A stretch of 64,000 nt of DNA from Trebonia sp963822615 (GTDB taxonomy: Bacteria; Actinomycetota; Actinomycetes; Streptosporangiales; Streptosporangiaceae), in assembly GCA_963822615.1 (NCBI GenBank), contig CAWGIM010000006.1, positions 1 through 64,000 of the forward strand, written 5' to 3'. Below the pieces are notes generated by a model. That model worked only from the letters and a program-made list of their open reading frames with translations. It was not told the origin of the DNA and searched no databases. Made by a program: the position numbers and the translations under genes. Shown here in pieces: positions 26,601 to 35,370 of the stretch; position 1 is the stretch's first letter; every line of letters begins with the position of its first letter.

Positions 26601-26865
26601 GCTCGGCCAGGTACTCGAAGTACTCCACGTGGCCGCCCTGGTAGGAGCTGACCGCGACGCCCTGGGCGTCCTCGTCGAGCACCGCGTTCACTACCTCGCG
26701 GACCGACCGGTCGTGCCCCAGGTGCACCACCTCGGCCCCCTGGGCCTGCATGATCCGCCGCATGATGTTGATCGCCGCGTCATGCCCGTCGAACAGCGCG
26801 GTCGAGGTGACGAAGCGCACCGGGTGCGCAGGGACGTGCAGCTCATTCCCCGGCGAAGCGGGCAT
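23614..26865 (-). CDS. icmF: Fused isobutyryl-CoA mutase IcmF
   Basis: A 1083-residue fusion of three parts. The N-terminal B12-binding domain (about 1-145) has DGHDAA at 26-31 and SSYQGGH. A MeaI-type G domain (about 200-420) has P-loop GITGTGGSGKSS at 206-217, ETPGIGQGD and NKFE. The C-terminal mutase domain includes FPFTAGVFPFKREGEDP, STAFDSVTLYG, SVSMTINGPAP and SLHTNAYDEA. IcmF interconverts isobutyryl-CoA and n-butyryl-CoA using adenosylcobalamin, with a built-in GTPase chaperone for cofactor quality. ATG 26865 is chosen since GGAGG lies 5 bases upstream. It is divergent from a MarR gene and followed by acyl-CoA dehydrogenase, fitting branched acyl-CoA catabolism. Confidence 0.95.
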   Translation of the reverse strand: MPASPGNELHVPAHPVRFVTSTALFDGHDAAINIMRRIMQAQGAEVVHLGHDRSVREVVNAVLDEDAQGVAVSSYQGGHVEYFEYLAELLAQAGAGEVRVFGGGGGVIVPGEIERLAAAGVRIFSPEDGQRLGLPGMINELVRDCDTDLAAAPALADAVLAGERRALARTITCLQEGRLPAADLAVLTEAARTAADGGGRPAPVLGITGTGGSGKSSLTDELIRRLRTDQQDKLRVAVLAVDPTRRRGGGALLGDRIRMNALDGEHVFFRSLATRGGRELPDGIGDIITACRAAGYDLVILETPGIGQGDGAVTHLADVSLYVMTPEFGAASQLEKIDMLDFADAVAVNKFERRGGADAVRDVARQLIRNREAFGASPGDMPVFGTSAATFNDTGVTALYQHLAGLLREKGLPLAPGVLPAVSGKTSTEAASIIPPARSGYLAEIAGSVRGYHAKTAEQAAAARRVQRLAAVREELEGDSEREVAAHLEQATAEVAQDNRALLAAWPAVVESYSGDEQVVRVRDKELRTRLTRESLSGSGIPRVALPRFTDHGELLRFLREENLPGYFPFTAGVFPFKREGEDPARMFAGEGDPFRTNRRFKLLSAGQPATRLSTAFDSVTLYGRDPGESPDVYGKVGTSGVSIATLDDMKALYDGFDLTSPSTSVSMTINGPAPTILAFFLNTAIDQAVSRFRSDESREPTAEEERALRARVLSTVRGTVQADILKEDQGQNTCIFSTEFSLRMMGDIQEWFIANAVRNFYSVSISGYHIAEAGANPISQLAFTLANAFTYVEAYLARGMKVDDFAPNLSFFFSNGMDPEYTVIGRVARRIWAVTLRDRYGANERAQKLKYHIQTSGRSLHAQEMAFNDIRTTLQALCAIYDNAQSLHTNAYDEAVTTPSEESVRRALAIQLIIGREWGLAMNENPLQGSFIVDELTDLVEEAVLKEFEAISTRGGVLGAMETGYQRGKIQDESMLYERRKHDGSLPIIGVNTFRNPHPETEAVPVLLARGTDEEKKSQLNRVRDFHGRHRDEAHAALDALKQTARDGGNVFAALMDAARVCSLQQVTEAFFEVGGQYRRNV

Positions 26866-26894
26866 TGCGGCCTCCACTCCTAGTGGGCGCCTCG

Positions 26895-26929
26895 TTTGGG
26901 CGTATCAACCTTGGACGCCCAAATTTGGG
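26895..26929. promoter_or_regulatory. Palindromic operators between icmF and marR
   Basis: TTTGGGCG (26895-26902) is inverted as CGCCCAAA (26916-26923), and the perfect 12-bp palindrome CCCAAATTTGGG occupies 26918-26929. The surrounding intergenic DNA is unusually AT-rich for the host. These are likely binding sites for the divergently encoded MarR protein. Confidence 0.6.
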
Positions 26930-27021
26930 ACGTTCAATATTTTGACGTTAAATGACTTTGCCCGGATTCGTCAAGTGCGCGCCTATCGCGCCTGGCTGGC
27001 CACGTCGCGTACGGTTAGCAG

Positions 27022-27519
27022 GTGCCCGACCGTCATAACGCCGACCCCATCGCGGAGGCCCGGCGCCAGTGGCACGCGCGCTGGCCCGAGCAGGCCGATC
27101 ACATGGCCGCGGTCACCTCGATCATGCGCGCCCAGCAGATCCTGCTGGCCAAGGTGGAGGACATACTCAAGCCCTACGCGCTGACCTTCGCCGCCTACGA
27201 GGCGCTGCGGCTGCTTGCCTTCAGCCGGTCAGGCTCGCTGCCGATGGGCAAGATGGGGGTGCGGCTGATGGTCCACCCGGCCGCGGTGACCAACGCCATC
27301 GCCCGGCTCGAGCAGCGCGGCCTGGTGCAGCGGCAGATGTCGCCCGACGACCGGCGGGTGGTGCTGGCCACCATCACCCCGGCCGGGCGCGCCCTGGCCG
27401 AGGAGGCGACCGACGCGCTCAACACCCAGGCGTTCGGGCTGCCGGGACTCTCCCAGGAGCAGGCGGTCCAGGTCACCACGGTGCTGAACCTGATCAGGTC
27501 GTCCACCGGGGACGTGTAA
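27022..27519 (+). CDS. MarR family transcriptional regulator
   Basis: A 165-residue winged-helix regulator. LPMGKMGVRLMVHPAAVTNAIARLEQRGLVQRQMSPDDRRVVLATITPAG is the MarR recognition helix and wing. The start is GTG 27022. It is divergent from icmF with palindromes between them, so it probably represses icmF and itself and is released by an acyl-CoA or other ligand. Confidence 0.9.
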   Translation: MPDRHNADPIAEARRQWHARWPEQADHMAAVTSIMRAQQILLAKVEDILKPYALTFAAYEALRLLAFSRSGSLPMGKMGVRLMVHPAAVTNAIARLEQRGLVQRQMSPDDRRVVLATITPAGRALAEEATDALNTQAFGLPGLSQEQAVQVTTVLNLIRSSTGDV

Positions 27520-27524
27520 GACGG

Positions 27525-27566
27525 CAGCGGCTCCGGCCGGCCCGCGCGGGCCGGCCGGAGCCGCTG
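27525..27566. terminator. Bidirectional terminator
   Basis: A perfect 21-bp inverted repeat without loop, lying between the convergent marR gene and the SnoaL-like gene. Confidence 0.8.
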
Positions 27567-27580
27567 TCAGCGCGGCACCG

Positions 27581-27994
27581 CTAACTCGGCATCTCGAACC
27601 CGATGAACAGGTCCTCCCGGCGGCTGAACAGCCACGTGCCGTCCACCTGGCGGAACACGTCCAGGTAGCGGGCGGCCATGATGGCGGTCCAGGGACCGTT
27701 CTTCTCCGGCTGGACGAGCTGGATCACGTCGCTGCTGACGCGGGCCTCCTCGTCGTTCCAGTCGGTGATGACGATGTTGAACGGAACGTGACGCTGCAGG
27801 CCCCTGGGCTTCCAGGCGTCCCAGGTGGCGCGGATCGCGTCGGCCCCCTCGAACGTGCCCTGCCCGGGGACCACCAGCACGGCGTCCGGCGTGTAAAGCG
27901 CCATGATGCCGTCGGTGTTGCCCGCGTCCTGGTGCTGCGCGTGCGCCGCGGTGGCCGCGTAGACGCCCGCGAACACCTCCGCGAAGCTGGTCAC
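27581..27994 (-). CDS. SnoaL-like (NTF2-fold) protein
   Basis: A 137-residue protein with the NTF2/SnoaL pattern: MALYTPDAVLVVPGQGTFEGADAIRATW, then IQLVQPEKNGPWTAIMAARYLDVFRQVDGTWLFSRR. It could be a small isomerase, hydrolase or binding protein. GTG 27994 gives the normal family length. It is the last gene of the leftward catabolic operon, 8 bases after the cyclase stop. Confidence 0.8.
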   Translation of the reverse strand: MTSFAEVFAGVYAATAAHAQHQDAGNTDGIMALYTPDAVLVVPGQGTFEGADAIRATWDAWKPRGLQRHVPFNIVITDWNDEEARVSSDVIQLVQPEKNGPWTAIMAARYLDVFRQVDGTWLFSRREDLFIGFEMPS

Positions 27995-28002
27995 CGCGCC
28001 GC

Positions 28003-28944
28003 CTACTTGATCGCGACCGGGCTGAGCGGGGTGCCGACCGCGCCGGTGACCAGGAGGCCGTTGGCGACGAAGAGGAACTCCCACACCCCGTCGGCCTCGC
28101 AGTCGTCCTTCAGCGCCTCGAAGTCGAACATCTCGCCCAGGGTCAGCCCGATGTCGCGGATCATCACCTGGTGCACCGGGATGGTGGAGTTCGGTACCGG
28201 GCTCGGCCACACCTCGCCGTTGGACTGGTCCAGCGCCAGCGCGGCGATCTCGCTGTCGTGGATCCAGCGGCACAGGTCAAGGCCGGGGCCGGGGGTCGGG
28301 CCGACGTACTTCTGCCGGTCGCCCTCGCGGAAGTACTTGGTCCAGCCGGTGCGGATGCAGGCGATGTCACCGGACTCGACCCGGACGCCCTGCCGCTCCT
28401 GGGCGGCCTCGACGTCGGCGGTGGTGATCTCGTAGGAGTCGGGGAGCACCTCGACGCCCTTGAGGCCGGCGATGTCGAGCAGCACGCCGCGGGAGACGAG
28501 CTTGGTGGCGACCTTGGCGATGTCGTTCTTGGACGCCTTCTGGAAGTTGTTCACCGCCGCGGCCGGGACCCCGTTGTAGAAGTACCCCGAGTGGCCCACG
28601 TGGGCCAGCCCGTCCCACTGGGTCGAGGACTGCAGCCCCATCATGATGAAGTCGTCGGCGCTGATGCACCCGTCCTTGGAGTAGGCCGAGTCCGAGGGCA
28701 GCAGGGTGAACATGTGGTTCGGGTTCAGCCGCCAGCCGCCGGGCGGGAACGGGCCGTTCTTGTCGAACGGGATGCCGCAGTCGATGGTCTTGCCGGTCTT
28801 GACCATCTTGGCCGAGGCGACGATCTTCTCCGGGGTGATGAAGTTGAGCGTGCCGATCTGGTCGTCGGCCCCCCAGCGGCCCCAGTTGGAGAGTTCCTTG
28901 CCGAGCTCGTGGTGCGGCCAAACGGTGGCGTCGGTGTCACTCAT
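28003..28944 (-). CDS. Cyclase family (kynurenine formamidase-like) hydrolase
   Basis: A 313-residue member of the Cyclase/KynB-like metal-dependent hydrolase family. QWDGLAHVGHSGYFYNG and GVLLDIAGLKGVEVLP correspond to the metal-binding and core strands. In degradation clusters such proteins open lactones, beta-diketones or amides. Its ATG overlaps the SDR stop by 4 bases. It may hydrolyse the product of the Baeyer-Villiger enzyme; that is inference from gene order. Confidence 0.85.
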   Translation of the reverse strand: MSDTDATVWPHHELGKELSNWGRWGADDQIGTLNFITPEKIVASAKMVKTGKTIDCGIPFDKNGPFPPGGWRLNPNHMFTLLPSDSAYSKDGCISADDFIMMGLQSSTQWDGLAHVGHSGYFYNGVPAAAVNNFQKASKNDIAKVATKLVSRGVLLDIAGLKGVEVLPDSYEITTADVEAAQERQGVRVESGDIACIRTGWTKYFREGDRQKYVGPTPGPGLDLCRWIHDSEIAALALDQSNGEVWPSPVPNSTIPVHQVMIRDIGLTLGEMFDFEALKDDCEADGVWEFLFVANGLLVTGAVGTPLSPVAIK

Positions 28945-29899
28945 TGCGCTTCCTTTCCAAACAGGTGGGACATGTACCGGGCGGACCAGCCGAGCGTGCT
29001 TGTGGGCACGTAGTAGTTCGCCTCGTCATTGATCGCCGCCCAGTTGGCGGCGACGTCTTCAGGGGTCGGGACGGTGTCGGAGTCGGTTACCCCCGGAACC
29101 AGGTACCCGTCGGTGGCGGCGACGAACAGCCGGGCGAACCGGCCGCCGCCGGCCGTGTAGACCCCGGCGCTGACCGGGCAGCTCTCGTGGGCCAGGAAGG
29201 CCACCATCGGGGCGACCAGCTCGGGCTCCATGTGCGGCGGGGCGCCGGCCGGCGGCCGTCGCGCAGCTCGTCCATGCCCTTGGACGGGTCGCCCGCCATC
29301 CGGGTCCACGCGTTGGGGCAGATCACGTTGACCTTGATGTCCTGCTCGCCCGCGTTCACCGTCAGCGCCTGGGCCAGGCCGATCATGCCGGCCTTGGCGG
29401 TGGCGTAGCTCAGGTTGTCGTACATCCCGAACATGCCGGTGGAGCCGGTCAGCAGGATCCGGCCGTAGTTCTGCGCCGCCATGTGGGCCCAGGCCGCCCG
29501 GGTGACGTTGAACGTGCCGCGCAGGTGCACCGCGCAGATGGCGTCGAACACGCTGACGTCGATCTCCGGCATCGCACCGTAGATGACGTTGCCCGCGTTG
29601 TTGACGACGATGTCGACCCGGCCCCACTCGTTGACGGCCGCGTCGACCGCCGCCTGGCCGCCCTCGACGGTGGACACGTCGCTGGAGTTGGCGATGGCGG
29701 CGCCGCCGCCCTTGACGATCTCGTCGGCCACCTCCTGCGCGGGCCCGGGGTCGTGCCCGGTCCCCTTGGTGCTGCCGCCGAGGTCGTTCACCACCACCTT
29801 GGCGCCGCGCTGGCCGAGCAGCAGCGCGTAGCCGCGGCCGATGCCGCGGGCCGCGCCGGTGACCACCGCCACCCGGCCGTCGAAACGGATGTCACTCAT
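28941..29899 (-). CDS. Short-chain dehydrogenase/reductase, frameshifted near C-terminus
   Basis: An NAD(P)-dependent SDR. TGAARGIGRG, NNAG and the active-site SYATAK are in the first frame (29899 to about 29255). The continuation HMEPELVAPMVAFLAHESCPVSAG and the C-terminal extension ending SHLFGKEAQ lie in the next frame to 28941. One inserted base in the GC-rich GGCCGCCGGCCGGC near 29255, or loss of two, would join them. The paralogue at 52351 shows the full-length reading, including the long C-terminal tail. The first frame alone ends at 29087 with an abnormal tail. It probably oxidises an alcohol made by a P450, feeding the adjacent Baeyer-Villiger enzyme. Confidence 0.8.
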
Positions 29900-31569
29900 G
29901 AGTCCGCCCTCCCCTCCGATCCATTCTGGTCGTGTGAGTCCCCCGCGCCGTCACGGCCGGGGAAGAATCCGGGGTAGCCGGCCTTGACGGCGGCCTCCAT
30001 CAGCTCAAGCAGCCGGGGCCGGCCCAGCGGGTTGAGCAGGAACGCGTGCGCCTTGCCGGGGATGTTGCTGCCGTAGAAGTAGCTGCTCTCGTTGAACGAG
30101 GAGATCTTCCCCGCCTGCTCCTCGATCGTCCCGGTCCACTCGGCTTCCAGCGCCTTCGGCACCTCGATGACCGGGTGACCGTGCTCGCGCGCGAAGTCGA
30201 GCAGGCCGGCGATGAACTCGGACTGGTCGCCCGAGTAACGGGGGTTGTTGCCCGCCGCGCCGTGCGGCCCGCCGGGGAAGAAGAAGTTCGGGAAGTTGTG
30301 GCACATCAGCCCGAGGTAGGTGAGCGGCCCGTCGGCCCAGTACTCCTTGAGCGGCAGGCCGCCCCGGCCGCGCACCCCGAGCCGCCGGAGCGCGCCGGTG
30401 CCGAAGTCGAAGCCGGTCGCCCAGACGATGATGTCGAACTCGCGCAGGCCCTCGGACGTGCCGATGCCGGTCTCGGTGATCGCCGTCATCGGCGTCTCGT
30501 TCAGGTCGACCAGCGACACGTTGGGCCGGTTGTAGGCCTGGTAGTAGTCGGTCACGAACGGCGGCCGCTTCCCGCCGTAGCCGTGGTCGGCCGGGATCAG
30601 CTTGGCCGCCACCGCCGGGTCGTCGACCAGGGCGCGGACCTTGTCGGCGACGAACTTCGACCACTCGGCGTTGGCCTCGGGGTCGAGCAGCATGTCCCGG
30701 TAGTTGGTGATGAGCTTGCCGAAGCCGCCGGTCTGCCAGACCTGCTCGTAGAACGCCTGCCGTTCCTCGGCTGAGTCCCTGAAGGTGTACTTGTCCGGGC
30801 TGACGTGCAGGAACCCGGATGGCGACTTGCCCACCGTGTCCCTGATCTCCTCGAAGCGGGCCTTGAGGTCGGCCTGCTCCTGCGGCGTGATCGGCCCGTT
30901 GTTGAGCGGGGTGGCCCAGTTCGCCGAGCGCTGGTAGACGGTGAGCGAGGCGACCTCGGGCGCGATCACCGGGACGACCTGCACGCCGCTCGACCCGGTG
31001 CCGATGACGGCGACGCGCTTGCCCTTGAAGTCGACCGGGGTCTTGGGCCACAGCCCGGTGTGGTACGACTCGCCGCGGAAGGTGTCCCGGCCGGGGACGT
31101 CCGGGTAGAACGGCACCGACAGCACGCCGGTCGCGGCGACCAGGTAACGGGCCCGGGCGCGGTAGCCGGGCGCCTCCACCAGGTAAGTCCCCGATTCCTG
31201 GTCCCAGGCGGCCGAGGTGACCTTGGTGCTGAACCGGATGTGGCGGCGCAGGTCGAACTTGTCGACCACGTGGTTGAAGTAGCGCTCGTTCTCCGGCTGG
31301 CCCGAGAAGTGCTCGGTCCACTCCCACTCCTCGAACAGCTCCTTAGAGAAGAAGTACCCGTAGGTGTAGCTCTCCGAGTCGTAGCGGCACCCCGGGTAGC
31401 GGTTCCAGTACCAGGTACCGCCCACGCCGGCGCCCTGCTCGATCAGCTGCACCGAGTAGCCGGCCTCGCGGGCCAGGTAGAGCTGGTAGATGCCGGTCAC
31501 GCCGGCCCCGATGACCAGCACGTCGACGTCCGCGTCGAGGGGGCGCCCGGAGGCGTCGTTGGCAACCAT
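29896..31569 (-). CDS. Baeyer-Villiger-type flavin monooxygenase
   Basis: A 557-residue class B flavoprotein. FAD Rossmann motif VLVIGAGVTGIY is at 17-28, WYWNRYPGCRYDSES at 53-67, the Baeyer-Villiger fingerprint F164-x-G-x3-HT-x2-WP175 is intact, and the NADPH motif is VIGTGSSG at 188-195. It inserts oxygen next to a ketone, giving an ester or lactone. It overlaps the SDR by 4 bases and follows aldehyde dehydrogenase by 20. It is related to the enzymes at 53446 and, more distantly, 57764-60262. Confidence 0.93.
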   Translation of the reverse strand: MVANDASGRPLDADVDVLVIGAGVTGIYQLYLAREAGYSVQLIEQGAGVGGTWYWNRYPGCRYDSESYTYGYFFSKELFEEWEWTEHFSGQPENERYFNHVVDKFDLRRHIRFSTKVTSAAWDQESGTYLVEAPGYRARARYLVAATGVLSVPFYPDVPGRDTFRGESYHTGLWPKTPVDFKGKRVAVIGTGSSGVQVVPVIAPEVASLTVYQRSANWATPLNNGPITPQEQADLKARFEEIRDTVGKSPSGFLHVSPDKYTFRDSAEERQAFYEQVWQTGGFGKLITNYRDMLLDPEANAEWSKFVADKVRALVDDPAVAAKLIPADHGYGGKRPPFVTDYYQAYNRPNVSLVDLNETPMTAITETGIGTSEGLREFDIIVWATGFDFGTGALRRLGVRGRGGLPLKEYWADGPLTYLGLMCHNFPNFFFPGGPHGAAGNNPRYSGDQSEFIAGLLDFAREHGHPVIEVPKALEAEWTGTIEEQAGKISSFNESSYFYGSNIPGKAHAFLLNPLGRPRLLELMEAAVKAGYPGFFPGRDGAGDSHDQNGSEGRADS

Positions 31570-31589
31570 TGAAATTCTCCTTGCCCGTG

Positions 31590-33035
31590 TCAGAGCTGTA
31601 CGACAACCGTCTTGGTGGCGGTGTAGGCGTCGAGCGCCTCGACGCCCTTCTCCCGGCCATATCCTGACTTGCGGAAGCCGCCGAACGGTAGTTCCACCCC
31701 GCCACCGGCGCCGTAGGTGTTGACGTAGATCTGCCCGCCGTCCACCTGGGCGGCGACCCGGTGGGCGCGGCCCAGGTCGGTCGTCCAGACCGCGCCGATC
31801 AGCGCGTAGTCGGTGCCGTTGGCCAGCGCCACCGCCTCCTCCTCGGTACTGAACGGGGTGACGGTGATCACCGGGCCGAAGATCTCCTCCTGGGCGATCC
31901 GGGCGGCCGGGTCCACGCCGTCGATCAGCGTGGGGGTGAAGTAGGCGCCGTCGGTGATGCCGTCCGGCTCGGCCACGGTGCCGCCGAAGACGATATCGGC
32001 CCCCTTGGCCGACTCGACGTAGCCGCGCACCCGGTCCTGCTGCTTGCGGGAGACCAGCGGGCCGAGGTCGGGGTCGCTGACCCCGGGGCCGATCGACACG
32101 GTGGCGAACCGCTCGGCCACCCGCGCCAGGACCTGCTGGTGGACCCGCTCGTCGACCAGCAGCCGGGACCCGGCCGAGCAGGTCTGCCCGGCGTTCTGCA
32201 AGATCACGTTGGCCGCGGTGGTAGCCGCCTTGTCGACGTCCGCGTCGGCGAACACCAGGTGGGCCGACTTGCCGCCGAGCTCAAGGGTCACCGGGGCGAC
32301 CCGCTTGGCGGCGGCCCCGGCGATCAGGCTGCCGATCTCGGTGGAGCCGACGAAGCTGAGGTGGTCGATGCCCGGGTGGGCCGACAGCGCCGCGCCGGCC
32401 TCCGGCCCGAGCCCGGTGACCACGTTGACCACGCCCGGCGGGAAGCCCGCCTCGGTGGCCAGCCGGGCGAGGTGGACCGCGGTGCGCGGCGTCTCGTCGG
32501 CCGGCTTGAGCACCGCGCAGTTCCCGGTGGCGATGGCCGGCGCCACCCCGCGGCCGAACAGCTGCAGCGGGTAGTTCCAGGCGACGATGTTGCCGGTGAC
32601 CCCGAGCGGCTCGCGCCGGGTGTACACGTGCAGGTCCGGCCGCAGCGGGATGCTCAGGCCGTAGTAGGACTCGATCACCCGGCTGTAGAACCGGAAGTAG
32701 CGGCCGCACACCCGGGCGTCGTTGCGCGCCTGCGACAGCGGCTTGCCGGTGTCCTCGCTCTCCAGCCGGGCGAGGACCTCCACGTCGCGGTCGATCAGCC
32801 CGGCCAGCGCCGACAGCAGGTCCGCGCGCTGCTCGGGGGTGGTGGCGCGCCAGGTCCGGCTGGCCCGGCGGGCCGCCGTCACGGCCTGGTCGATCTCCTT
32901 GTCCCCGGCCCGGGCCACGTCCCCGAGGGTGGCGCCGGTGGACGGGTCGATGTTCGGGTACGTCTGCGCCGATGGCACCGACTCGCCGTCGATGAAGGAC
33001 TCGGTGACCCGCTCAGCCGCGGGGGACACAGTCAT
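31590..33035 (-). CDS. Aldehyde dehydrogenase
   Basis: A 481-residue NAD(P)-dependent aldehyde dehydrogenase. Catalytic residues are N154 (VAWNYP), E252 (LELGGKS) and C286 (GQTCSAG); the cofactor loop is FVGSTEIG near 228-235. The length is standard. It converts an aldehyde intermediate to the acid in the LacI-headed operon. Confidence 0.94.
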   Translation of the reverse strand: MTVSPAAERVTESFIDGESVPSAQTYPNIDPSTGATLGDVARAGDKEIDQAVTAARRASRTWRATTPEQRADLLSALAGLIDRDVEVLARLESEDTGKPLSQARNDARVCGRYFRFYSRVIESYYGLSIPLRPDLHVYTRREPLGVTGNIVAWNYPLQLFGRGVAPAIATGNCAVLKPADETPRTAVHLARLATEAGFPPGVVNVVTGLGPEAGAALSAHPGIDHLSFVGSTEIGSLIAGAAAKRVAPVTLELGGKSAHLVFADADVDKAATTAANVILQNAGQTCSAGSRLLVDERVHQQVLARVAERFATVSIGPGVSDPDLGPLVSRKQQDRVRGYVESAKGADIVFGGTVAEPDGITDGAYFTPTLIDGVDPAARIAQEEIFGPVITVTPFSTEEEAVALANGTDYALIGAVWTTDLGRAHRVAAQVDGGQIYVNTYGAGGGVELPFGGFRKSGYGREKGVEALDAYTATKTVVVQL

Positions 33036-33074
33036 TAGCTCGCCTTTCGTTACGGATCTGCCGGTGCGGGAACC

Positions 33075-34007
33075 TCAGGGTCGGGGGTCGCCGGGAACCA
33101 GCCGGGTGGTGAAGCCCCAGGGCACCCCGGCGCTGGTGTCCGGGTCGGTCACCAGCGTGTCCCCGGTCTGCGCGCGGATGCCCACGCCCTGCGACTTCAG
33201 GTGCGCGGCGGCCCGGTCCAGGTCGGCCACCTTGAAGGTGAGCGAGTGATAGGTGTCGTCGGGCGCGGTGGTCGTCCAGTCGGCGTAGGCGGCGGTGCCC
33301 TCGTCGGGTACCGCGATCTGCAGCACCGTGTCGGCCAGGTGCACGTAGCTGACGGCGGCGCCGATCACCTCGTCGCGGCCCGTGCGGAAGACGGTGCCGC
33401 CGAGCGCGTCGACCACGGTCCGCAGCGCCCGCCGGGGGTCGTCGGTCAGCAGCGTGTGGAAGGCGCACCGCTCGATGCCGAGCGCCCCCGCGGGCGGGCC
33501 GGGCGCCCAGCCGGCCGCGTTGCGGTGGTCGAGGGCGAACGGGAAGTCGGGCAGCACCTCGTGGCGCAGCCCGGACGACGCGGGCACGGTGAAGTACAGC
33601 GGCATCGCCCCGCCGCCGGCCGACCGGGGGGCTTCCTCGCCCTCGGCGGGCTGGCCGTACTGGTCCACCATCGCGATGCCGGCCGCGCGGAGCGAGCGGT
33701 ACACCCCCTCGGAGTTCTCCGCGAACCAGCCGATCGTCTTCAGGTGCGGGGTGTCAACCGACGCGTACTGCTGCACGCCGTTCAGCACGTAGCGGGACGG
33801 CTGGATGGTGTCCATCAGCACGTCGGCCAGGGGGGTGAAGGTCGAGTAGTCGGTCGGGTAGCTGCCGGTATCCCGGCCCTTGAACGTCTCGTAGATGTTG
33901 GTGCTGTCAAAGCCGAACACCCGCTCGAACCAGGACTCCACCTCGGCCAGGTCGGGGGCGTGGAAGCTGGGGTGGTACATCCGGGTGATACGGAAGCCTT
34001 CCGGCAC
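33075..34007 (-). CDS. VOC superfamily (glyoxalase/dioxygenase-like) protein
   Basis: A 310-residue protein with two vicinal-oxygen-chelate modules. The first starts ITRMYHPSFHAPDLAEVESWFERVFGF, the second IERCAFHTLLTDDPRRALRTVVDALGG and ends YHSLTFKVADLDRAAAHLKSQGVGI. Histidines at the start of each module are potential metal ligands. It may be a dioxygenase, isomerase or epimerase acting on a ring-derived intermediate; the reaction is unknown. Confidence 0.8.
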   Translation of the reverse strand: MPEGFRITRMYHPSFHAPDLAEVESWFERVFGFDSTNIYETFKGRDTGSYPTDYSTFTPLADVLMDTIQPSRYVLNGVQQYASVDTPHLKTIGWFAENSEGVYRSLRAAGIAMVDQYGQPAEGEEAPRSAGGGAMPLYFTVPASSGLRHEVLPDFPFALDHRNAAGWAPGPPAGALGIERCAFHTLLTDDPRRALRTVVDALGGTVFRTGRDEVIGAAVSYVHLADTVLQIAVPDEGTAAYADWTTTAPDDTYHSLTFKVADLDRAAAHLKSQGVGIRAQTGDTLVTDPDTSAGVPWGFTTRLVPGDPRP

Positions 34008-34044
34008 GATGTCCTCCTTGACATGTTCGGCGCGGCTGCTGCGG

Positions 34045-35370
34045 TCACGGGCGGGCGATGCCGAGGTGCTCGCGCAGGGTCGTCCCGGCGTACTCCCGGC
34101 GGAACAGGCCCCGCCGCTGCAGCTCCGGCACCACCATCCGGACGAACTCCTCGAACGCGCCGGGCAGGTGGGTCGCCGCCAGCACGAACCCGTCGCAGGC
34201 GCCGGAGTTGAACCACTCCTCCATCTGGTCGGCGACGGCGGTGGCGGTGCCGACGAAGCGCGGCCCCTGCAGCAGGGTGGCCCGGTGGGCGGCCAGGTCC
34301 CGCACGGTGACCTCGCGCCCGAGGTGCCGCCGCACCCCCATCGACAGGCCGCGGATGCCGGAGCTGGCCGCCATCATCTCCTCGCTCACCACGTCGTCCA
34401 GGTCGTGCTTGGCGAAGTCGTAGTTGAGCAGCTCAGACAGCAGCGCCAGGGACGCCACCGGGTGCACGTAGGCGTCGAGGAAGAGCTGCTGCTTCTCCTC
34501 CGCGATCGCCTGGGTCTCCCCCACCACCGCGTAGGCCATCGGCAGCACCTTGACGTCGTCGGGGTTGCGGCCGGAGGCGGCGATCTGCTCCTTCTGCTCC
34601 CGGTAGTGCTGCTGCGCGACCTGCAGGCCGGGGTCGCCGGTGAAGACCATGTCCGCCCAGTCGGCGGCGAACTGGCGGCCGCGGCCGGAGGAGCCCGCCT
34701 GCAGGATGACCGGACGGCCCTGCGGGCTGCGCGGCACGGTCAGCGGGCCGCGGACCGAGAAGTACCGGCCGGTGTGGTTGACCTCGTGCACCTTAGCCGG
34801 GTCGGCGAACTCGCCGCTGGCCTGGTCCATGATCAGGGCGTCGGGCTCCCACGAGTCCCACAGCGCGGTCACCGCCTGCAGGAACTCGTCGGCCCGGTCG
34901 TAGCGCGCGTCGTGGTCCATCGCCGTTTGCAGGCCGAAGTTCTGCGCCTCGGAGTCGTTCACCGAGGTCACCACGTTCCAGGCGGTGCGCCCGCCGGACA
35001 GGTGGTCGAGCGTGGCGAAGGTGCGGGCCACGTGGTACGGCTGGTAGTACGTGGTCGAGTAGGTCGCCCCGACGCCGATCTGGCTGGTGGCGCCGATGAT
35101 CCCGCCGAGCACCGCGGTCAGGTCGAGCTTGACCGGCCGGGCGCCGTAGCGCACCGCGTCGGCGACCGAGCCCCCGTACACGCCGGGCATCGCCAGCCGG
35201 TCGTCGAAGAAGACGCAGTCGAACTTGCCTTCCTCCAGCGTCTTACCGATCCGGGTGTAGTAGTCCATGGTGAGGAAGCCGAGGTCGGCCGACGGGTAGC
35301 GCCACGAGCCGGAGTACACGGTCACGTTGCCGGCCTGCATGAAGCCGACAAGGGTCATCTGGCGGGTCAT
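34045..35370 (-). CDS. NtaA/SnaA/DszA-family FMN-dependent monooxygenase
   Basis: A 441-residue luciferase-like monooxygenase of the DszA/NtaA subgroup. Typical segments are FDCVFFDDRLAMPG, ATYSTTYYQPYHVARTFATLDHLSGGRTAWNVVTS and GRPVILQAGSSGRGRQFAADWADMVF. Such enzymes use reduced FMN, supplied by a separate reductase not seen nearby, to cleave C-N, C-S or C-C bonds. It overlaps the HpcH gene by 4 bases. Confidence 0.9.
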   Translation of the reverse strand: MTRQMTLVGFMQAGNVTVYSGSWRYPSADLGFLTMDYYTRIGKTLEEGKFDCVFFDDRLAMPGVYGGSVADAVRYGARPVKLDLTAVLGGIIGATSQIGVGATYSTTYYQPYHVARTFATLDHLSGGRTAWNVVTSVNDSEAQNFGLQTAMDHDARYDRADEFLQAVTALWDSWEPDALIMDQASGEFADPAKVHEVNHTGRYFSVRGPLTVPRSPQGRPVILQAGSSGRGRQFAADWADMVFTGDPGLQVAQQHYREQKEQIAASGRNPDDVKVLPMAYAVVGETQAIAEEKQQLFLDAYVHPVASLALLSELLNYDFAKHDLDDVVSEEMMAASSGIRGLSMGVRRHLGREVTVRDLAAHRATLLQGPRFVGTATAVADQMEEWFNSGACDGFVLAATHLPGAFEEFVRMVVPELQRRGLFRREYAGTTLREHLGIARP

